Assembly (NCBI GenBank): GCA_009746045.1
Contig: RPFO01001280.1
Span: 1 to 31,696, forward strand
DNA from: Mesostigma viride
Lineage: Eukaryota; Streptophyta; Mesostigmatophyceae; Mesostigmatales; Mesostigmataceae
Length of the DNA: 31,696 nt
Direction of reading: 5' to 3'
Positions 19,578 through 28,873 of this stretch are shown here, one piece after another. A model generated the notes under the pieces. The model was not told where the DNA came from and ran no database searches. It worked only from the letters and a program-made list of their open reading frames with translations. Every line of letters begins with the position of its first letter. Positions within the stretch are counted from its first letter, which is position 1. The position numbers and the translations under genes are program-made.

Positions 19578-19601
19578 ATTTTATTGCGTACATAATAAAA
19601 T
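19578..19601. terminator. ATTTTATT/AATAAAAT hairpin between convergent genes
   Basis: A perfect 8-base inverted repeat (loop GCGTACAT) lies 13 bases past the stop of the gene ending at 19565. The arms hold AATAAA on both strands, so the palindrome could serve the minus-strand gene ending at 19668 as well. Same design as the hairpin at 1517. Confidence 0.5.
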
Positions 19602-19667
19602 ACGATTGCGAACATTCACTCGTGACCGACCGAAACGAATTAACGGTTCAAGGAATCCCAAGGAAAG

Positions 19668-20057
19668 CTAGATCCCGTGACGAATCATGTCCCTGAACCG
19701 CGGCATCTCGCGCCCCTCCGGCCTCCGTTCGCGCGCATCGTTCGCCGGCTCCGGCACCCGATCGGTATCGCTGGAGAGCCCGGCGCGCGTCTCGCCGCGG
19801 CGGAGGAACTTGAACCCCTTGAGCGCGATGAACCCGGACACCAAAACGCCGAGGATCGCGTCCAAATGGCGCGACAACGCCTCGATCTTGCGTCTCATCC
19901 GCTCGACGCACTCGTCCGAGGCACCGCGGAGGGTGAGGACGCACAGCAGTCTCGCCAGTCCCTCCGCGGCTCGACTCATGACATAGTACAGCGCCCACAA
20001 GGCCGCGGCGAAGGCGGTGGCCCACGTCGCCAAAGTCACCACCCATCGAGGCGCCAT
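19668..20057 (-). CDS. Small membrane protein
   Basis: A 129-residue protein from ATG 20057. Residues 6-27 are a clear transmembrane segment (WATAFAAALWALYYVM), and residues 65-80 a second hydrophobic stretch (DAILGVLVSGFIALKG) after an amphipathic helix (ERMRRKIEALSRHL). The C-terminal 45 residues are charged. No family is recognised. It is one of three small membrane protein genes in a row, probably virion membrane components; that role is inferred. Confidence 0.5.
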   Translation of the reverse strand: MAPRWVVTLATWATAFAAALWALYYVMSRAAEGLARLLCVLTLRGASDECVERMRRKIEALSRHLDAILGVLVSGFIALKGFKFLRRGETRAGLSSDTDRVPEPANDARERRPEGREMPRFRDMIRHGI

Positions 20058-20099
20058 CGCGCAGGCCGGCTAGCTAGATACAGGAAGGGTGACATATTT

Positions 20100-20378
20100 C
20101 TACGCGGCTCTACCCCCGCCCACGAGCTGGAGAGCGGACGCGATGGGAGTGGGAGACCCGAGACCCGTCCTGGAGTCCTTCCACGCGAGGTACGCGAGGC
20201 CCGCGGCGGACACGAGACCGACCGAGAACATCCCGTACTGCGTCCACCAGCACCGCCAGTCGGTCGAACGGCAGCGGGTGACCTTCTTCAAGTAGGTGTG
20301 ACTCGTGTAGGTGTGGAAGAGGATGATCGCGGCGAGGGCGCTCATGTAGTACGCGTCGAGCGTGATCTGGATGGCCAT
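20100..20378 (-). CDS. Small membrane protein
   Basis: A 92-residue protein. The frame opens at 20462, but the ATG at 20378 is the likely start: it directly precedes a membrane segment (residues 8-24, AYYMSALAAIILFHTY) and lies just downstream of a TATA-like element. A second segment is at 49-66 (GMFSVGLVSAAGLAYLAW). The loop between has C36 and C43 within a Trp/Arg-rich stretch. No family is recognised. The spacer to the next gene (20058-20099) holds CTAGCTAG. Confidence 0.5.
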   Translation of the reverse strand: MAIQITLDAYYMSALAAIILFHTYTSHTYLKKVTRCRSTDWRCWWTQYGMFSVGLVSAAGLAYLAWKDSRTGLGSPTPIASALQLVGGGRAA

Positions 20379-20395
20379 TCGGGTCGCGCGTCGTG

Positions 20396-20400
20396 TTATA
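20396..20400 (-). promoter_or_regulatory. TATA-like element
   Basis: AACTATAAC on the minus strand, about 20 bases upstream of the ATG at 20378, next to an A-rich stretch at 20412-20421. Inferred promoter core. Confidence 0.3.
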
Positions 20401-20449
20401 GTTATCGCCCAGAAAAAAAATGCGTATCGGACGCCAGCCTTAGCTCGAC

Positions 20450-22962
20450 TCAATAATTCCACATCTCGGCCACCAGGTCCGCCGCCGCGTCCGTGATCGA
20501 ACCGAGCTCGTTCGAGTGCACGGACCCGTGAGGCACAGGGTTACCGAGGATCGTGATCGTGCTGGCCGAGCCGCGCGTCTTCACGATCTGGAGACTCTCG
20601 TCGTCCGCGATCCGGAAATTGTAGCTCACGGGGATCGGCGCGTCGGCGTACTCGTCCGCGTACCGGTACAACTGCGTGTTGGAGATCTGCGCGTTCCGCT
20701 CGGCACTCCCCGCCACCCCTTGGAAACTCGCGTGGTTCGTGTCCACGAGTCGCAGGTTCTTGTACCACACGTCGATCGGCTTCTCCCCGCTCCCGTACGC
20801 GGGCGACCCCAGACGGACCGCCACCGTTTCCGTGAGGCCCAGCGTGACGTCCCACGTCTGCGCGCCTGCCGACTCATCGCTCAGGAGTTTCGCGGCGGAA
20901 AGGGTCTGCGGGACGCCGTTGACGTACAGCACGACCGCGCCGTCGGTCCCGCTCACGCCGATCCCCACGCCCAGCTGGAACTCGCGCGACGCCACCACGG
21001 GGGAAGAGGTCTCCGCGTAGACCAGACCGTTGGACGCCAGCAGGGCGCCGCCCTTGAACACCCACACGCGGACGTGCTCGCCGGGGGTCGAGAGGGAACC
21101 GAACGCGAACAGTTCGAGAGTGCCCGACGGACTCGCGGCAATCGTCGCGACGGACGTGTTGCGCGCGAAAGGGTAGCCCGCGCCCGTGCACGCGCCGAGG
21201 GACGTCTTGGGTTTCACCGTGACCGTCGCAACCGCGTGGTTCCGTCCTCCGCGGTACTTCATGGACGCGTGGGACGCGGACACGTACGACGCGGTCGTGG
21301 CCGTGTCGAATTTGGACTTCCACACGCGGTCCGTCTGGTCGTCGAACTCCCCGGGCCCGTGGTTCGAAAGGAAGGTCGGCTGACCCACGCGGGCCGAGGA
21401 AGTGTTTAAGGGGTAGTGATGCGTCTCGGCCGCGCCGTCCGGGAGCGAACTCAGCAGGATGTCGGTCCCGGGCGCCTTGCGAGACGCCGAAGCGACCAGG
21501 CGCGAGAACACGAGCTGACCGCCCTCGAAGTGCCAATACGCCCCCGTGTGGTCCCCGGCCTCTTGCACGTCGCCCTTCCTCCACGTGATGGCGCGAGGGG
21601 CCGCCACCGAGTCCACCTTCCCGTCCCCCTCGATCCGGATCCCCGCCCCGTCCGCGTAGGCGTTCGTCGGCGGTGTGGGGATTTGGATCTTGATGTTGTC
21701 CACTCGCACCTCGTGTCCGAGTCCGAGATCCTGGACGTCGCCGAGAACGAGCGAGGGGAGGGACGGGATCGCGGTGACCGCGAGCGACGTGCCCCCCGTC
21801 GCGGACGCCCGGATCACGTTGTTCACGTACACCTTCACGGTGGACAGGTGCGGGTCGACCGCGTCGTACTCGCGGACGATCCGGAACGCATACGGCACGT
21901 TCGTCGCGAACAAGAACGCGCCAATGACGGGGTCCGCCCCCCTCCGGTCACCTGGAAACTCGCGGCGTTCGCCAGGGAAAGAGTGAAGGATTGGGCCTCG
22001 TCCGTCACATGTCCGTACCGCGCGACGCCCCTCCCGGAGATGGGGAGACCGTCCACGAACGTGACGTTGAACCCCACGTCGAAGGACTCCGTGACGGACG
22101 GGAACGCCGCGTTGGCCACGGAGGCCGTGCCGACCCCGTCGACGGAGGTCTTGAACTGCCCGCCGAGGATCGCCCCTCCTTCCACGGTCATCGCGATCGC
22201 CGACCCCGCCACGTCGACGAGCGAGTCCCCGTCGAACGGCCAATGAGCGACCAAGGCGTGGGCGGGGTTCGCGAGGGAGAGGGTCGTGTCCTCCACCTCG
22301 TTCGTGACCGCGTTGATCGTGACGCTCGACACCAATCCGGCGATCTCCACGTTGCCGACGACCTTCACGGTGCCGCTCGCGGGCCGCAATTCTATATCTC
22401 CGACGGACGAGGAGATCACGCCTTTGCCCCCGCCGGTCGCGGTCACAACGAGGTCCGAGTCGACGGCGACGTCCGAGGTCCCGGACAGCCGCAGGGTCGA
22501 TCCGAGCGATTTGACGTCGGACGCGAGCAGGTCGTCGTGTACGGCCAGGTCCCCGTGCACGTTGACCCTGTGCGTGGCCTTGTTCACCTGGGATATCGAT
22601 CCGACGTCGCTCCCGTTCTCCCTGTTCGGTACCATGTCGATGTCGGTATACCCCGCCAGTCGTACCGCGCCACGTGCCGGAGCGACTTCCAACCCCGTCG
22701 ACGTGGTCGTGATCCGGCCGTTGTTCACCAAATCCCCGTGGACGGCCAGATCGCCGTGGACGTTGACACGATGCGTGGACTTGTTTATCTGCGAGACCGC
22801 CCCGATGGCGCTGTTGTTCTCCTTGTTCGGCAGCAGGTCGACGTTGGTGTGGCCCACGAGAAGGACATTCTTCGCGTCCGTGAGTCCATCGCCGGACCAC
22901 AGCTCGTTGGCGTAGAGTTTCCTGGCCTTGCACGTCCCGAGGTTCTTCAGGACATCGCCCAT
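20450..22962 (-). CDS. Fibre-like protein with LamG-like domain
   Basis: About 837 residues from ATG 22962, with one missing base at a run of six C (21937-21942). The N-terminal part has two repeats of about 66 residues, each with the blocks NKENNSAIGAVSQINKSTHR (or NRENGSDVGSISQVNKATHR) and VNVHGDLAVHGDL. The middle (ALVAHWPFDGDSLVDVAG and the following beta-rich 110 residues) resembles a LamG/concanavalin-A-like lectin domain, which binds sugars. The C-terminal part has another lectin-like stretch (GTLELFAFGSLSTPGEHVRV and FQLGVGIGVSG). I infer a virion fibre that binds host glycans. It diverges from the reductase gene; the 60-base spacer holds an AT-rich element usable by both. Confidence 0.6.
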
Positions 22963-22989
22963 TTCCGCGCGTACTTACCTAACACGGCG

Positions 22990-22998
22990 GATATTTCT
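22990..22998. promoter_or_regulatory. Shared AT-rich promoter element
   Basis: GATATTTCT (AGAAATATC on the minus strand) lies in the 60-base spacer, about 25-33 bases from both the reductase ATG (23023, plus) and the fibre ATG (22962, minus). Bidirectional use is inferred. The same spacer holds a donor-like AGGTAAGTA on the minus strand, with no acceptor that I can see. Confidence 0.4.
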
Positions 22999-23022
22999 TG
23001 AGACGCGTTCGGACGCGCACAA

Positions 23023-25380
23023 ATGTCCCAACCTACCGATATACCCCTCCCGATGTCCGGCGGCACCGCGAAGTCCGCCGCCTCGTCCAAGATGGCGCTC
23101 GAGCCGACGAACCCGACGGATCGGGCGATGGCGATCTGTCTGCGAACGTACCACCGCCCCCTGGAGGACGACGTGCACCTGGAGCGGTGGGACCAGGTCG
23201 TGGACCGCGTCATCCGCCACCAGGAGTGGCTGTGGGTGCGCGCGAAGGGGTCGCCGCTGGAGGAGCGGGAGTTCCGGGAGCTGGAGGACCTGCGAGAGCA
23301 CATTCTGCATCGGTACATCGCCCCGGCCGGCCGCACGCTCTTCCTGGGCGGCACGGAGTTGAGCCGGAGGAGGGAAAGTTGCATGTACAACTGTTCGTTC
23401 ACGATCGTGGAGACCGTGTACGACCTCGTGGACGTCCTGTGGCTGCTGCTGCAGGGATGCGGGTAAGTTCGCGCGCTGTTGAGCGGACAAGTGTCCGACC
23501 GTTTGTTTGTCCGTCGCCTCTGACGATCACCGTGTTGATGGGTTGCCAATACTCACCCGTAGCATTCACGTCCGATCCCAACCGTGCGCGCCCACAGGGT
23601 CGGGTTCAAGCCGGTCACCGGAACGCTGAACGGGTTCGCGTGCGCCATCCCGACGATCGAGGTGGTCCGATCGACGCGCGCGACGGGCGGAGGGCGCGAG
23701 TCCAACAGGGAGACGTGGGACCCGGACACGAGGACGTGGACGATATCCGTGGGCGACTCGGCCGTCGCGTGGGCGAAGGCGGTCGGCAAGCTGATGGCGG
23801 GAAAGTACCCGGCCGCCAAGCTCGTGCTCGACTTTAGCGAGATCCGCCCGCCCGGGACCCTCCTCAAAGGGTATAAATGGCGGTGTTCCGGGGACGCGCA
23901 GATCGCGAACGCGTTCAAGAAGATCTCCGAGATCATGTCCACGCGCGCCGACCAGCTGCTGACGAAGATGGACATCCTGGACATCGTCAACCTCCTGGGC
24001 ACGATGCTGTCCAGCCGCCGTTCGGCGGAGATCGCGTTGTGCGATTACGGAGACTCCGAGTGGCGGGAGTTCGCGACGGCCAAGAAAGACTTCTGGGTGA
24101 ACAACGCGCACCGCCAGCAGTCGAACAACAGCCTCGTTTTCCAGACCGCGCCGTCCGTCGAGCAGGTCGAGGAGCTGTTCGAGATCATCCAGGAGGGAGG
24201 GGGGTCCGAGCCCGGCCTGTTCAACCTGGAGGCCGCCAGGAAGCGGGCGCCCTGGACGCGGGGCTGCAACCCGTGCGGTATGTGAACAAACCGAGCCGTA
24301 TCCCTTGTCGCGTACACCTCTCTGTCTCGTTCCCGATCGTCGCATTGCCACAAAACTAATACTGTCACGCGTCACATGTCGGACCTTGCCGCCCTTGATG
24401 CCGCAGGCGAGATCCTCTTGGCGAACAAGTCTTTCTGCAATCTGACCGAGGTCAACATCGCCGCGTTCAAGGAGGGCAACAAGGCCGGACTGGAGCGCGC
24501 GCTCGTCCTCGCCGGCCGCATGAACTACCGACAGACCAACGTCGACCTCAGGGACGAGATCCTGCAAGAGGCGTGGCACCTGTCGAATCAATTCCTCCGC
24601 CTTTGCGGCGTGGGGCTCACCGGGATCGTGGCGAGGCCCGACCTGCAGCCGTACGATTTCAGGAGGATGCGAAACATCGCCACCCACGCCGCGTACTCGA
24701 TGGCGGAGGAACTCAAGCTTCCGTACCCGAAGAACGTCACGTGCATCAAGCCCTCCGGCACGTTGTCCAAGATCATGTCCACGGCCCAATGGGGCGAGGT
24801 CCCCGAGGGCGTTCACAAACCCCTCGGCAAGTACATCTTCAACAACGTGACGTTCTCGCGCCACGACCCGATCGTCGAGCGGTTCCGCGTCGCCGGATAC
24901 CGCGTCTTCGACAAGCCGTTCGAATCCGAGTCGGTCCTCGTGACGTTCCCGATCTCGTACGCCAACGTGCCCTTCGCGAAGAAAACCGTCACGCGCGCCG
25001 ACGGGACGACCGAGGAGATCGAGGTCAACGCCGAGACGGCCGTGGACCAACTGGAGAGGTACAAGACCCTCATGAACAACTGGTGCGACCAGAACGTCAG
25101 CTGCACCGTGTCCTACGACCCCAAGGAGGTCCCCGCGATCGTGTCCTGGCTAGTCCGCAACTGGGACGCGTACGTCGGCGTGTCGTTCCTCTACCGCGCC
25201 GATCCCACCAAGACCGCCAAGGACCTGGGGTACGTCTACCTGCCGCAGGAGGTCGTGAGCAAGGCCGCGTACGACGAGTACGTTGCGCGCATTTCGGCCG
25301 TCGAATACGACGGAGTTTTCCACAGTGACGAGATGATCGACGTGGTCGAGTGCGCGGGGGGCGCGTGCCCCGTCCGCTGA
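23023..25380 (+). CDS. Adenosylcobalamin-dependent (class II) ribonucleoside-triphosphate reductase, three exons
   Basis: Spliced length 2094 bases: exons 23023-23462, 23598-24277 and 24407-25380, giving 697 residues, close to the 739 of the Lactobacillus leichmannii monomeric enzyme. It reduces ribonucleoside triphosphates with a B12-generated radical, making DNA precursors without oxygen or a separate radical subunit. Visible sites: C124 (MYNCSFT), the joined LLQGCGVGFKP, the thiyl-radical cysteine region NPCGE with C373 and E375, C384 nine residues later (same spacing as C408, E410 and C419 of the bacterial enzyme), and the C-terminal shuttle pair C689/C694 (ECAGGACPVR). There are no frame breaks in any exon. 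It diverges from the LamG-like fibre gene. Class II assignment rests on these motifs and spacings; class I large subunits have a different C-terminus and need a small subunit, and none is seen here. Confidence 0.85.
23463..23597 (+). other. Intron 1 of the reductase gene (135 bases)
   Basis: GTAAGT donor and CCCACAG acceptor. Removing it restores the frame and the motif GCGVGFKP, whose codons are split (GG + G). The intron has in-frame stops, and one-base corrections cannot bridge it. A TACTCAC sequence about 45 bases before the acceptor fits a branch point. Spliceosomal type is inferred from length and borders; no intein or homing-endonuclease frame is present. Confidence 0.8.
24278..24406 (+). 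other. Intron 2 of the reductase gene (129 bases)
   Basis: GTATGT donor and GCCGCAG acceptor. It splits the glycine codon of the active-site motif NPC-G-E (G + GC), so splicing is needed to make the catalytic centre. An ACTAATAC sequence about 50 bases before the acceptor resembles a branch point. An ATG inside the intron (24376) opens a frame into exon 3, but that product would lack the N-terminal half. Confidence 0.8.
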
Positions 25381-25470
25381 ATCGCGAGGCGTTTGATAAG
25401 AGCGTTCGATAGACTCGGTTACCGCCTAGGACGACGTGTGGATGCGAGGATGCTTAAATTATTTGCTTGT

Positions 25471-25478
25471 TATTAATA
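25471..25478 (+). promoter_or_regulatory. TATTAATA element
   Basis: AT-only octamer in an AT-rich patch, 23-30 bases upstream of the ATG at 25501, the same distance as other AT-rich elements here. Inferred promoter core. Confidence 0.35.
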
Positions 25479-25500
25479 TCAACGTCTCTCCTCACCGCAA

Positions 25501-26352
25501 ATGACATTCGGAACCGTGCGCGTGACCTCGTTGATAGTCGAAAACGACGTGCAAGGAGGTGGCAACATAGGAGATTTCGAATTGAACATGGAACGATCAA
25601 TTGCACATGAGGTTCAACAACGAGTCCACGGGGGTGTCTAGGGATGCGTTGACGTACAAGGAGGACGCATCGGGTCCAAGGCCCGGCCGTCGCCCGTACT
25701 GGCAGTTCAGCAACGACGTCGGATCGCCGACGGACACGACCTCCTCGTGACCGGGAAGGTGATCCTGGGCGGCGCGCCGACCGAACCCAACGACGCGGTC
25801 ACGAAGGCGTACGCGGACGCGATTGCCGTCGTCCCCGCCGCCCTGTCGGACGCGACCGACGTCGAGTACACGGGCACGCCGTCTAGTAACGACGTCCTGG
25901 CGTGGAACGGGACGGCATGGACGAACACGCCGATCCGCGTACCTTACTGGACCGAAGTGTACCACTACAGCGGCGACATGAGCGGGTCGACCCCGTCACG
26001 ATGGTCACGGGCGGAGGAAACGCCCTGAGCGCCCCGGCGCCGTTCCAGTTCGTGGTCAGCAACCTCTCGATCAGCGCGAATAATCTCCCCGACGCGGCGA
26101 GTCACTCGTTCACCGTCCTCGTGAAGAAGCATCACCAAGACGATAGCGGCCCATCACCTTGGACACGTACACCCTGTCCACCGGTGCCATGGCGCAGAAA
26201 CCGTGATGGGCGTCCGAGCCGCGTGGGCGAACGTGCCCATCACTCCCATCACGATCGCTCTCAATGACGTCGTGTACGTCCAATTGTCCGATTACACGGG
26301 AACGAACATCGCCGTGGCCGTCCAATTGACCTCCTCCAATCTGGGGACGTAA
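25501..26352 (+). CDS. Phage-tail-fibre-like protein, many frame breaks
   Basis: Six short frames follow one another. From ATG 25501 the pieces are FGTVRVTSLIVENDVQG, then FNNESTGVSRDALTYKED, then KVILGGAPTEPNDAVTKAYA with SDATDVEYTGTPSSNDVLAW, then GGGNALSAPAPFQFVVSN, then DTYTLSTGAMAQK, then YVQLSDYTGTNIAVAVQL. The third piece is typical of bacteriophage tail-fibre heads, where such blocks precede a beta-structured shaft. Breaks fall near 25600, 25735, 25990, 26145 and 26200; those I resolved are missing bases. The gene could be a real pseudogene, given so many breaks in 850 bases, but no internal stop remains after correction. Final length about 285 residues. Its stop overlaps AATAAA (26351-26356). 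Confidence 0.45.
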
Positions 26353-26356
26353 TAAA
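26351..26356 (+). terminator. AATAAA signal overlapping stop codon
   Basis: AATAAA begins at the second base of the TAA stop of the preceding gene. It also lies 33 bases upstream of the next ATG (26389), so it may serve both as a 3' signal and as an AT-rich promoter element. Confidence 0.35.
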
Positions 26357-26388
26357 ATCGACGCCCATTTTGTGACTCGAGCGCGAAC

Positions 26389-28741
26389 ATGACATCTCGC
26401 ACGAGGAAATCCGCGAAAATCGCGATGATGGAGATCGCGGACGCCGACCGGAACGACGACACGTGGCGACTGGCGTGTCAAGACGGAGCGGTCACGGTGG
26501 GGAAGAGGGACGGATTTCCGGACATCGCGTCCCTTTCCTCTGATGACGGATCGTCGTTTCATTCGGACGTCTGCGTGACAGGGGTCGTGAAAGTCCCTTC
26601 GCGCGCAGTCCTCCCGTCCGATGGGACCGCGGACGGTGACGTGGACTACTCGAAGGTCTCGTCGCAGTGTCTCGTTCCAAAGAGCAGAGTAGACGCCACC
26701 CCTCGACGCCCCGCGTTCGTGCACGGAACGAGAAACGCGCTGATCGTCGACGCGAGGGTCAACGGGAGTATCAACACGGGCAACATGCTTTCGTGGGTGA
26801 ACGGCAAATGGGGGGCTTGGAACATCGCGACTGCCGCTCCCAACAATCAACTCGTGTTTTGCACCCCTTCTCGATCATGGACGCGTACTACGAACCCGAA
26901 TTTCGCACGGCGCGTTTCGGATCGATCCCCTGGCAGATGAGCGGATACGCCGATTTCGGTCCCGCGGTCGTCCGCAACGCGTTCCCGACCCAAACGGCGA
27001 TTTCTATAACCGAGGCGCGGGTGTCCGTCCACAACTTACAGCTGGCGTCGACGGCGGGAGGAACGTGCAAGATCCACGTCACCCTGCGGATCCTGGATTC
27101 CGCCGTGGACACGGGATTGTACGAAAACGAAGTGTATCGCGAGTTCGACCTCACGCAACCGGACGAGTTCGTCAACGTCAAAGGACTCCACTCGGACGGG
27201 CGATGGAACTGGAAGAGCAGTCGCAATATGGGGAAGCCAGTAGACGTGTCGTCGTCCGCGGCCATCCGCGTGCAGATGAGAATCGCGCTGACCGAGTTCA
27301 ACGGACAAACGAACCCGCTCACGTACGCGACCATCAGTCTCCAGACGGCGCCGTCCACTCCTCCCTCGGACGCTTTTGGAGGCACCGTCGCCGCCCCGTG
27401 GTCGTCGGCCGGTCCGTGACCGTGACTCACGGGATCACGCAGACCGCGGGGAGAAACATGGGAGTCGTGTGCAGGGTGTACTCATCCCGGAAGAACGCGG
27501 CCACCGCGAGCGAGCTGTACACAAAGTCCGGGGCGGCCGCTACCGACTTGGCGGCATACGGCGCCTTCCCCATCACGGGCGGCGACGGGGTCGTAGGGAC
27601 CGGCCCGCTCACGTTCTCGGGACTAGCGGACGGCACGCATTACGTCTACGTGATCGCCAAAGGGTCGTCGGGCGCCTTTTCGAGCATGTACGAACACGCG
27701 ATTACCGTCGACGCCAAGCCCCACCTGGTGACCAGCAGTCTCGTTCCGAACGCGAGCCCCGTGACCGTCCAAGCGACCTTCAGCGGACCGGTCACCGGAT
27801 TCGCGTTGGGCGACATCTCCGTGACGAACGGGACCGCGTCCAACTTGACCGGCAGCGGGGCATCCTACTCCTTCTCCGTGACGCCCGACGCGTCATACGC
27901 CCCTACCACCGTGAGCGTGGCGGCCGACGCGGTCGCGTTCTCCAACGGGGACGGGAACACCGCAGCGACCCCGCTGACGTTCACTCACACGCCGTACGAC
28001 CCCGCCGCGGACGCGGACGTCTTGGCGTGGTACGACGCGTCCGACCAGACCACGCTATTCACCGACGTGGCGGGGACCGCGATGGCGAACGACACCGACC
28101 GGGTCGCGCTGGTGAGGGATAAGAGTCCAAACGGCTTGCACGTGACCCAGACCGCTTCGAGCATCCGGCCGAGGAACGAGTCCAGCGGCATCCATTCCCG
28201 ACGCGCGCTGAGATTCAACCACGCGGGAGAACACCTCGTCGCCGACAATATTTGGGTCCGCCCCGACTTGACCGCGGTGATCGTCGCCAAACAGAACACG
28301 GGATACGCGTACCCCGCGACCGCCACGTCCGGATTCGCTGGATACATGTTGGGAGCGGGAGTTCGTTGCGTGTACAGCAACACGTCGAACGTCGTGTTCT
28401 GGATCCCGAAAACCGGAGTTTACGAGACCACGTGCAACGGCGCCGAATTCTTCGACGACCAACCGCACGTGTTCGCGATGTCCCTGAAGACGAGCGAGTC
28501 GCCGGCCACGATGATCACGAGATTCGACGGCCGCGCCGGGACGAACGTGTCGGGCACGATCGGCCAGCCCGTCGTGGGCAGCCTGGACATCGGAGCGCGG
28601 CGATCGGACCCCACGCAATCGTTCGACGGGTGGATAGGAGAGATCTTGCTGTACAAGGCCGCCAAGACGAGCGCCCAACTAGAACTGATCCGAGGCTACC
28701 TCGTGGCCAAGTGGGGGGCGCCCGCGGTAACCCCTTCGTAA
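26389..28741 (+). CDS. Surface adhesin with Ig-like and LamG-like domains
   Basis: About 784 residues after two missing C (CCCC near 26865 and CCCC near 27400). Residues 1-350 or so (SRAVLPSDGTADGDVDYSKV, CLVPKSRVD, TCKIHVTLRILDSAVDTG, EFDLTQPDEFVNVKG) are shared with the next gene. Then come GRSVTVTHGITQTAG and a short module shared with it (SRKNAATASELYTKSG), then one Ig-like repeat (VTGFALGDISVTNGTASNLT), then a C-terminal LamG-like lectin domain (ADVLAWYDASDQTTLF, LRFNHAGEHLVADN, DGWIGEILLYKA). The Ig-like repeat resembles bacterial Ig-like families. I infer a glycan-binding virion fibre. There is no signal peptide or membrane anchor. Start at ATG 26389 (MTSRTRKSAKIAMMEI), which aligns with the start of the paralogue. 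Confidence 0.65.
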
Positions 28742-28873
28742 TTCGCGATCACGGAATATCGGTAAATGCATTCGTATTATACAAAATAAACGCAGACAGG
28801 TTCGAATATGATTCGATCAATAAAATCCTCTTCCTTCTTGTAGTTACCGACCTTCCAAGGCGTAACGCGTACG

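Noticed and set aside
20070-20077. CTAGCTAG shared with 13016-13023 as a possible integration site
   Set aside because: Only an 8-base match, with no integrase gene, flanking repeat or tRNA nearby.
23463-24406. Inteins or homing endonucleases in the reductase
   Set aside because: The intervening segments are only 135 and 129 bases, contain stops in frame and have GT-AG borders.
24376-25380. Reductase exon 3 as a separate gene from ATG 24376
   Set aside because: The 5' part of that frame is intron; it would lack the nucleotide-binding half, and splicing restores an exact catalytic motif.
28742-28873. Possible gene between the two adhesin genes
   Set aside because: The 132-base spacer is AT-rich, holds AATAAA-like sequences (around 28782 and 28820) and no frame beyond about 30 codons; it looks like a 3' end plus promoter.
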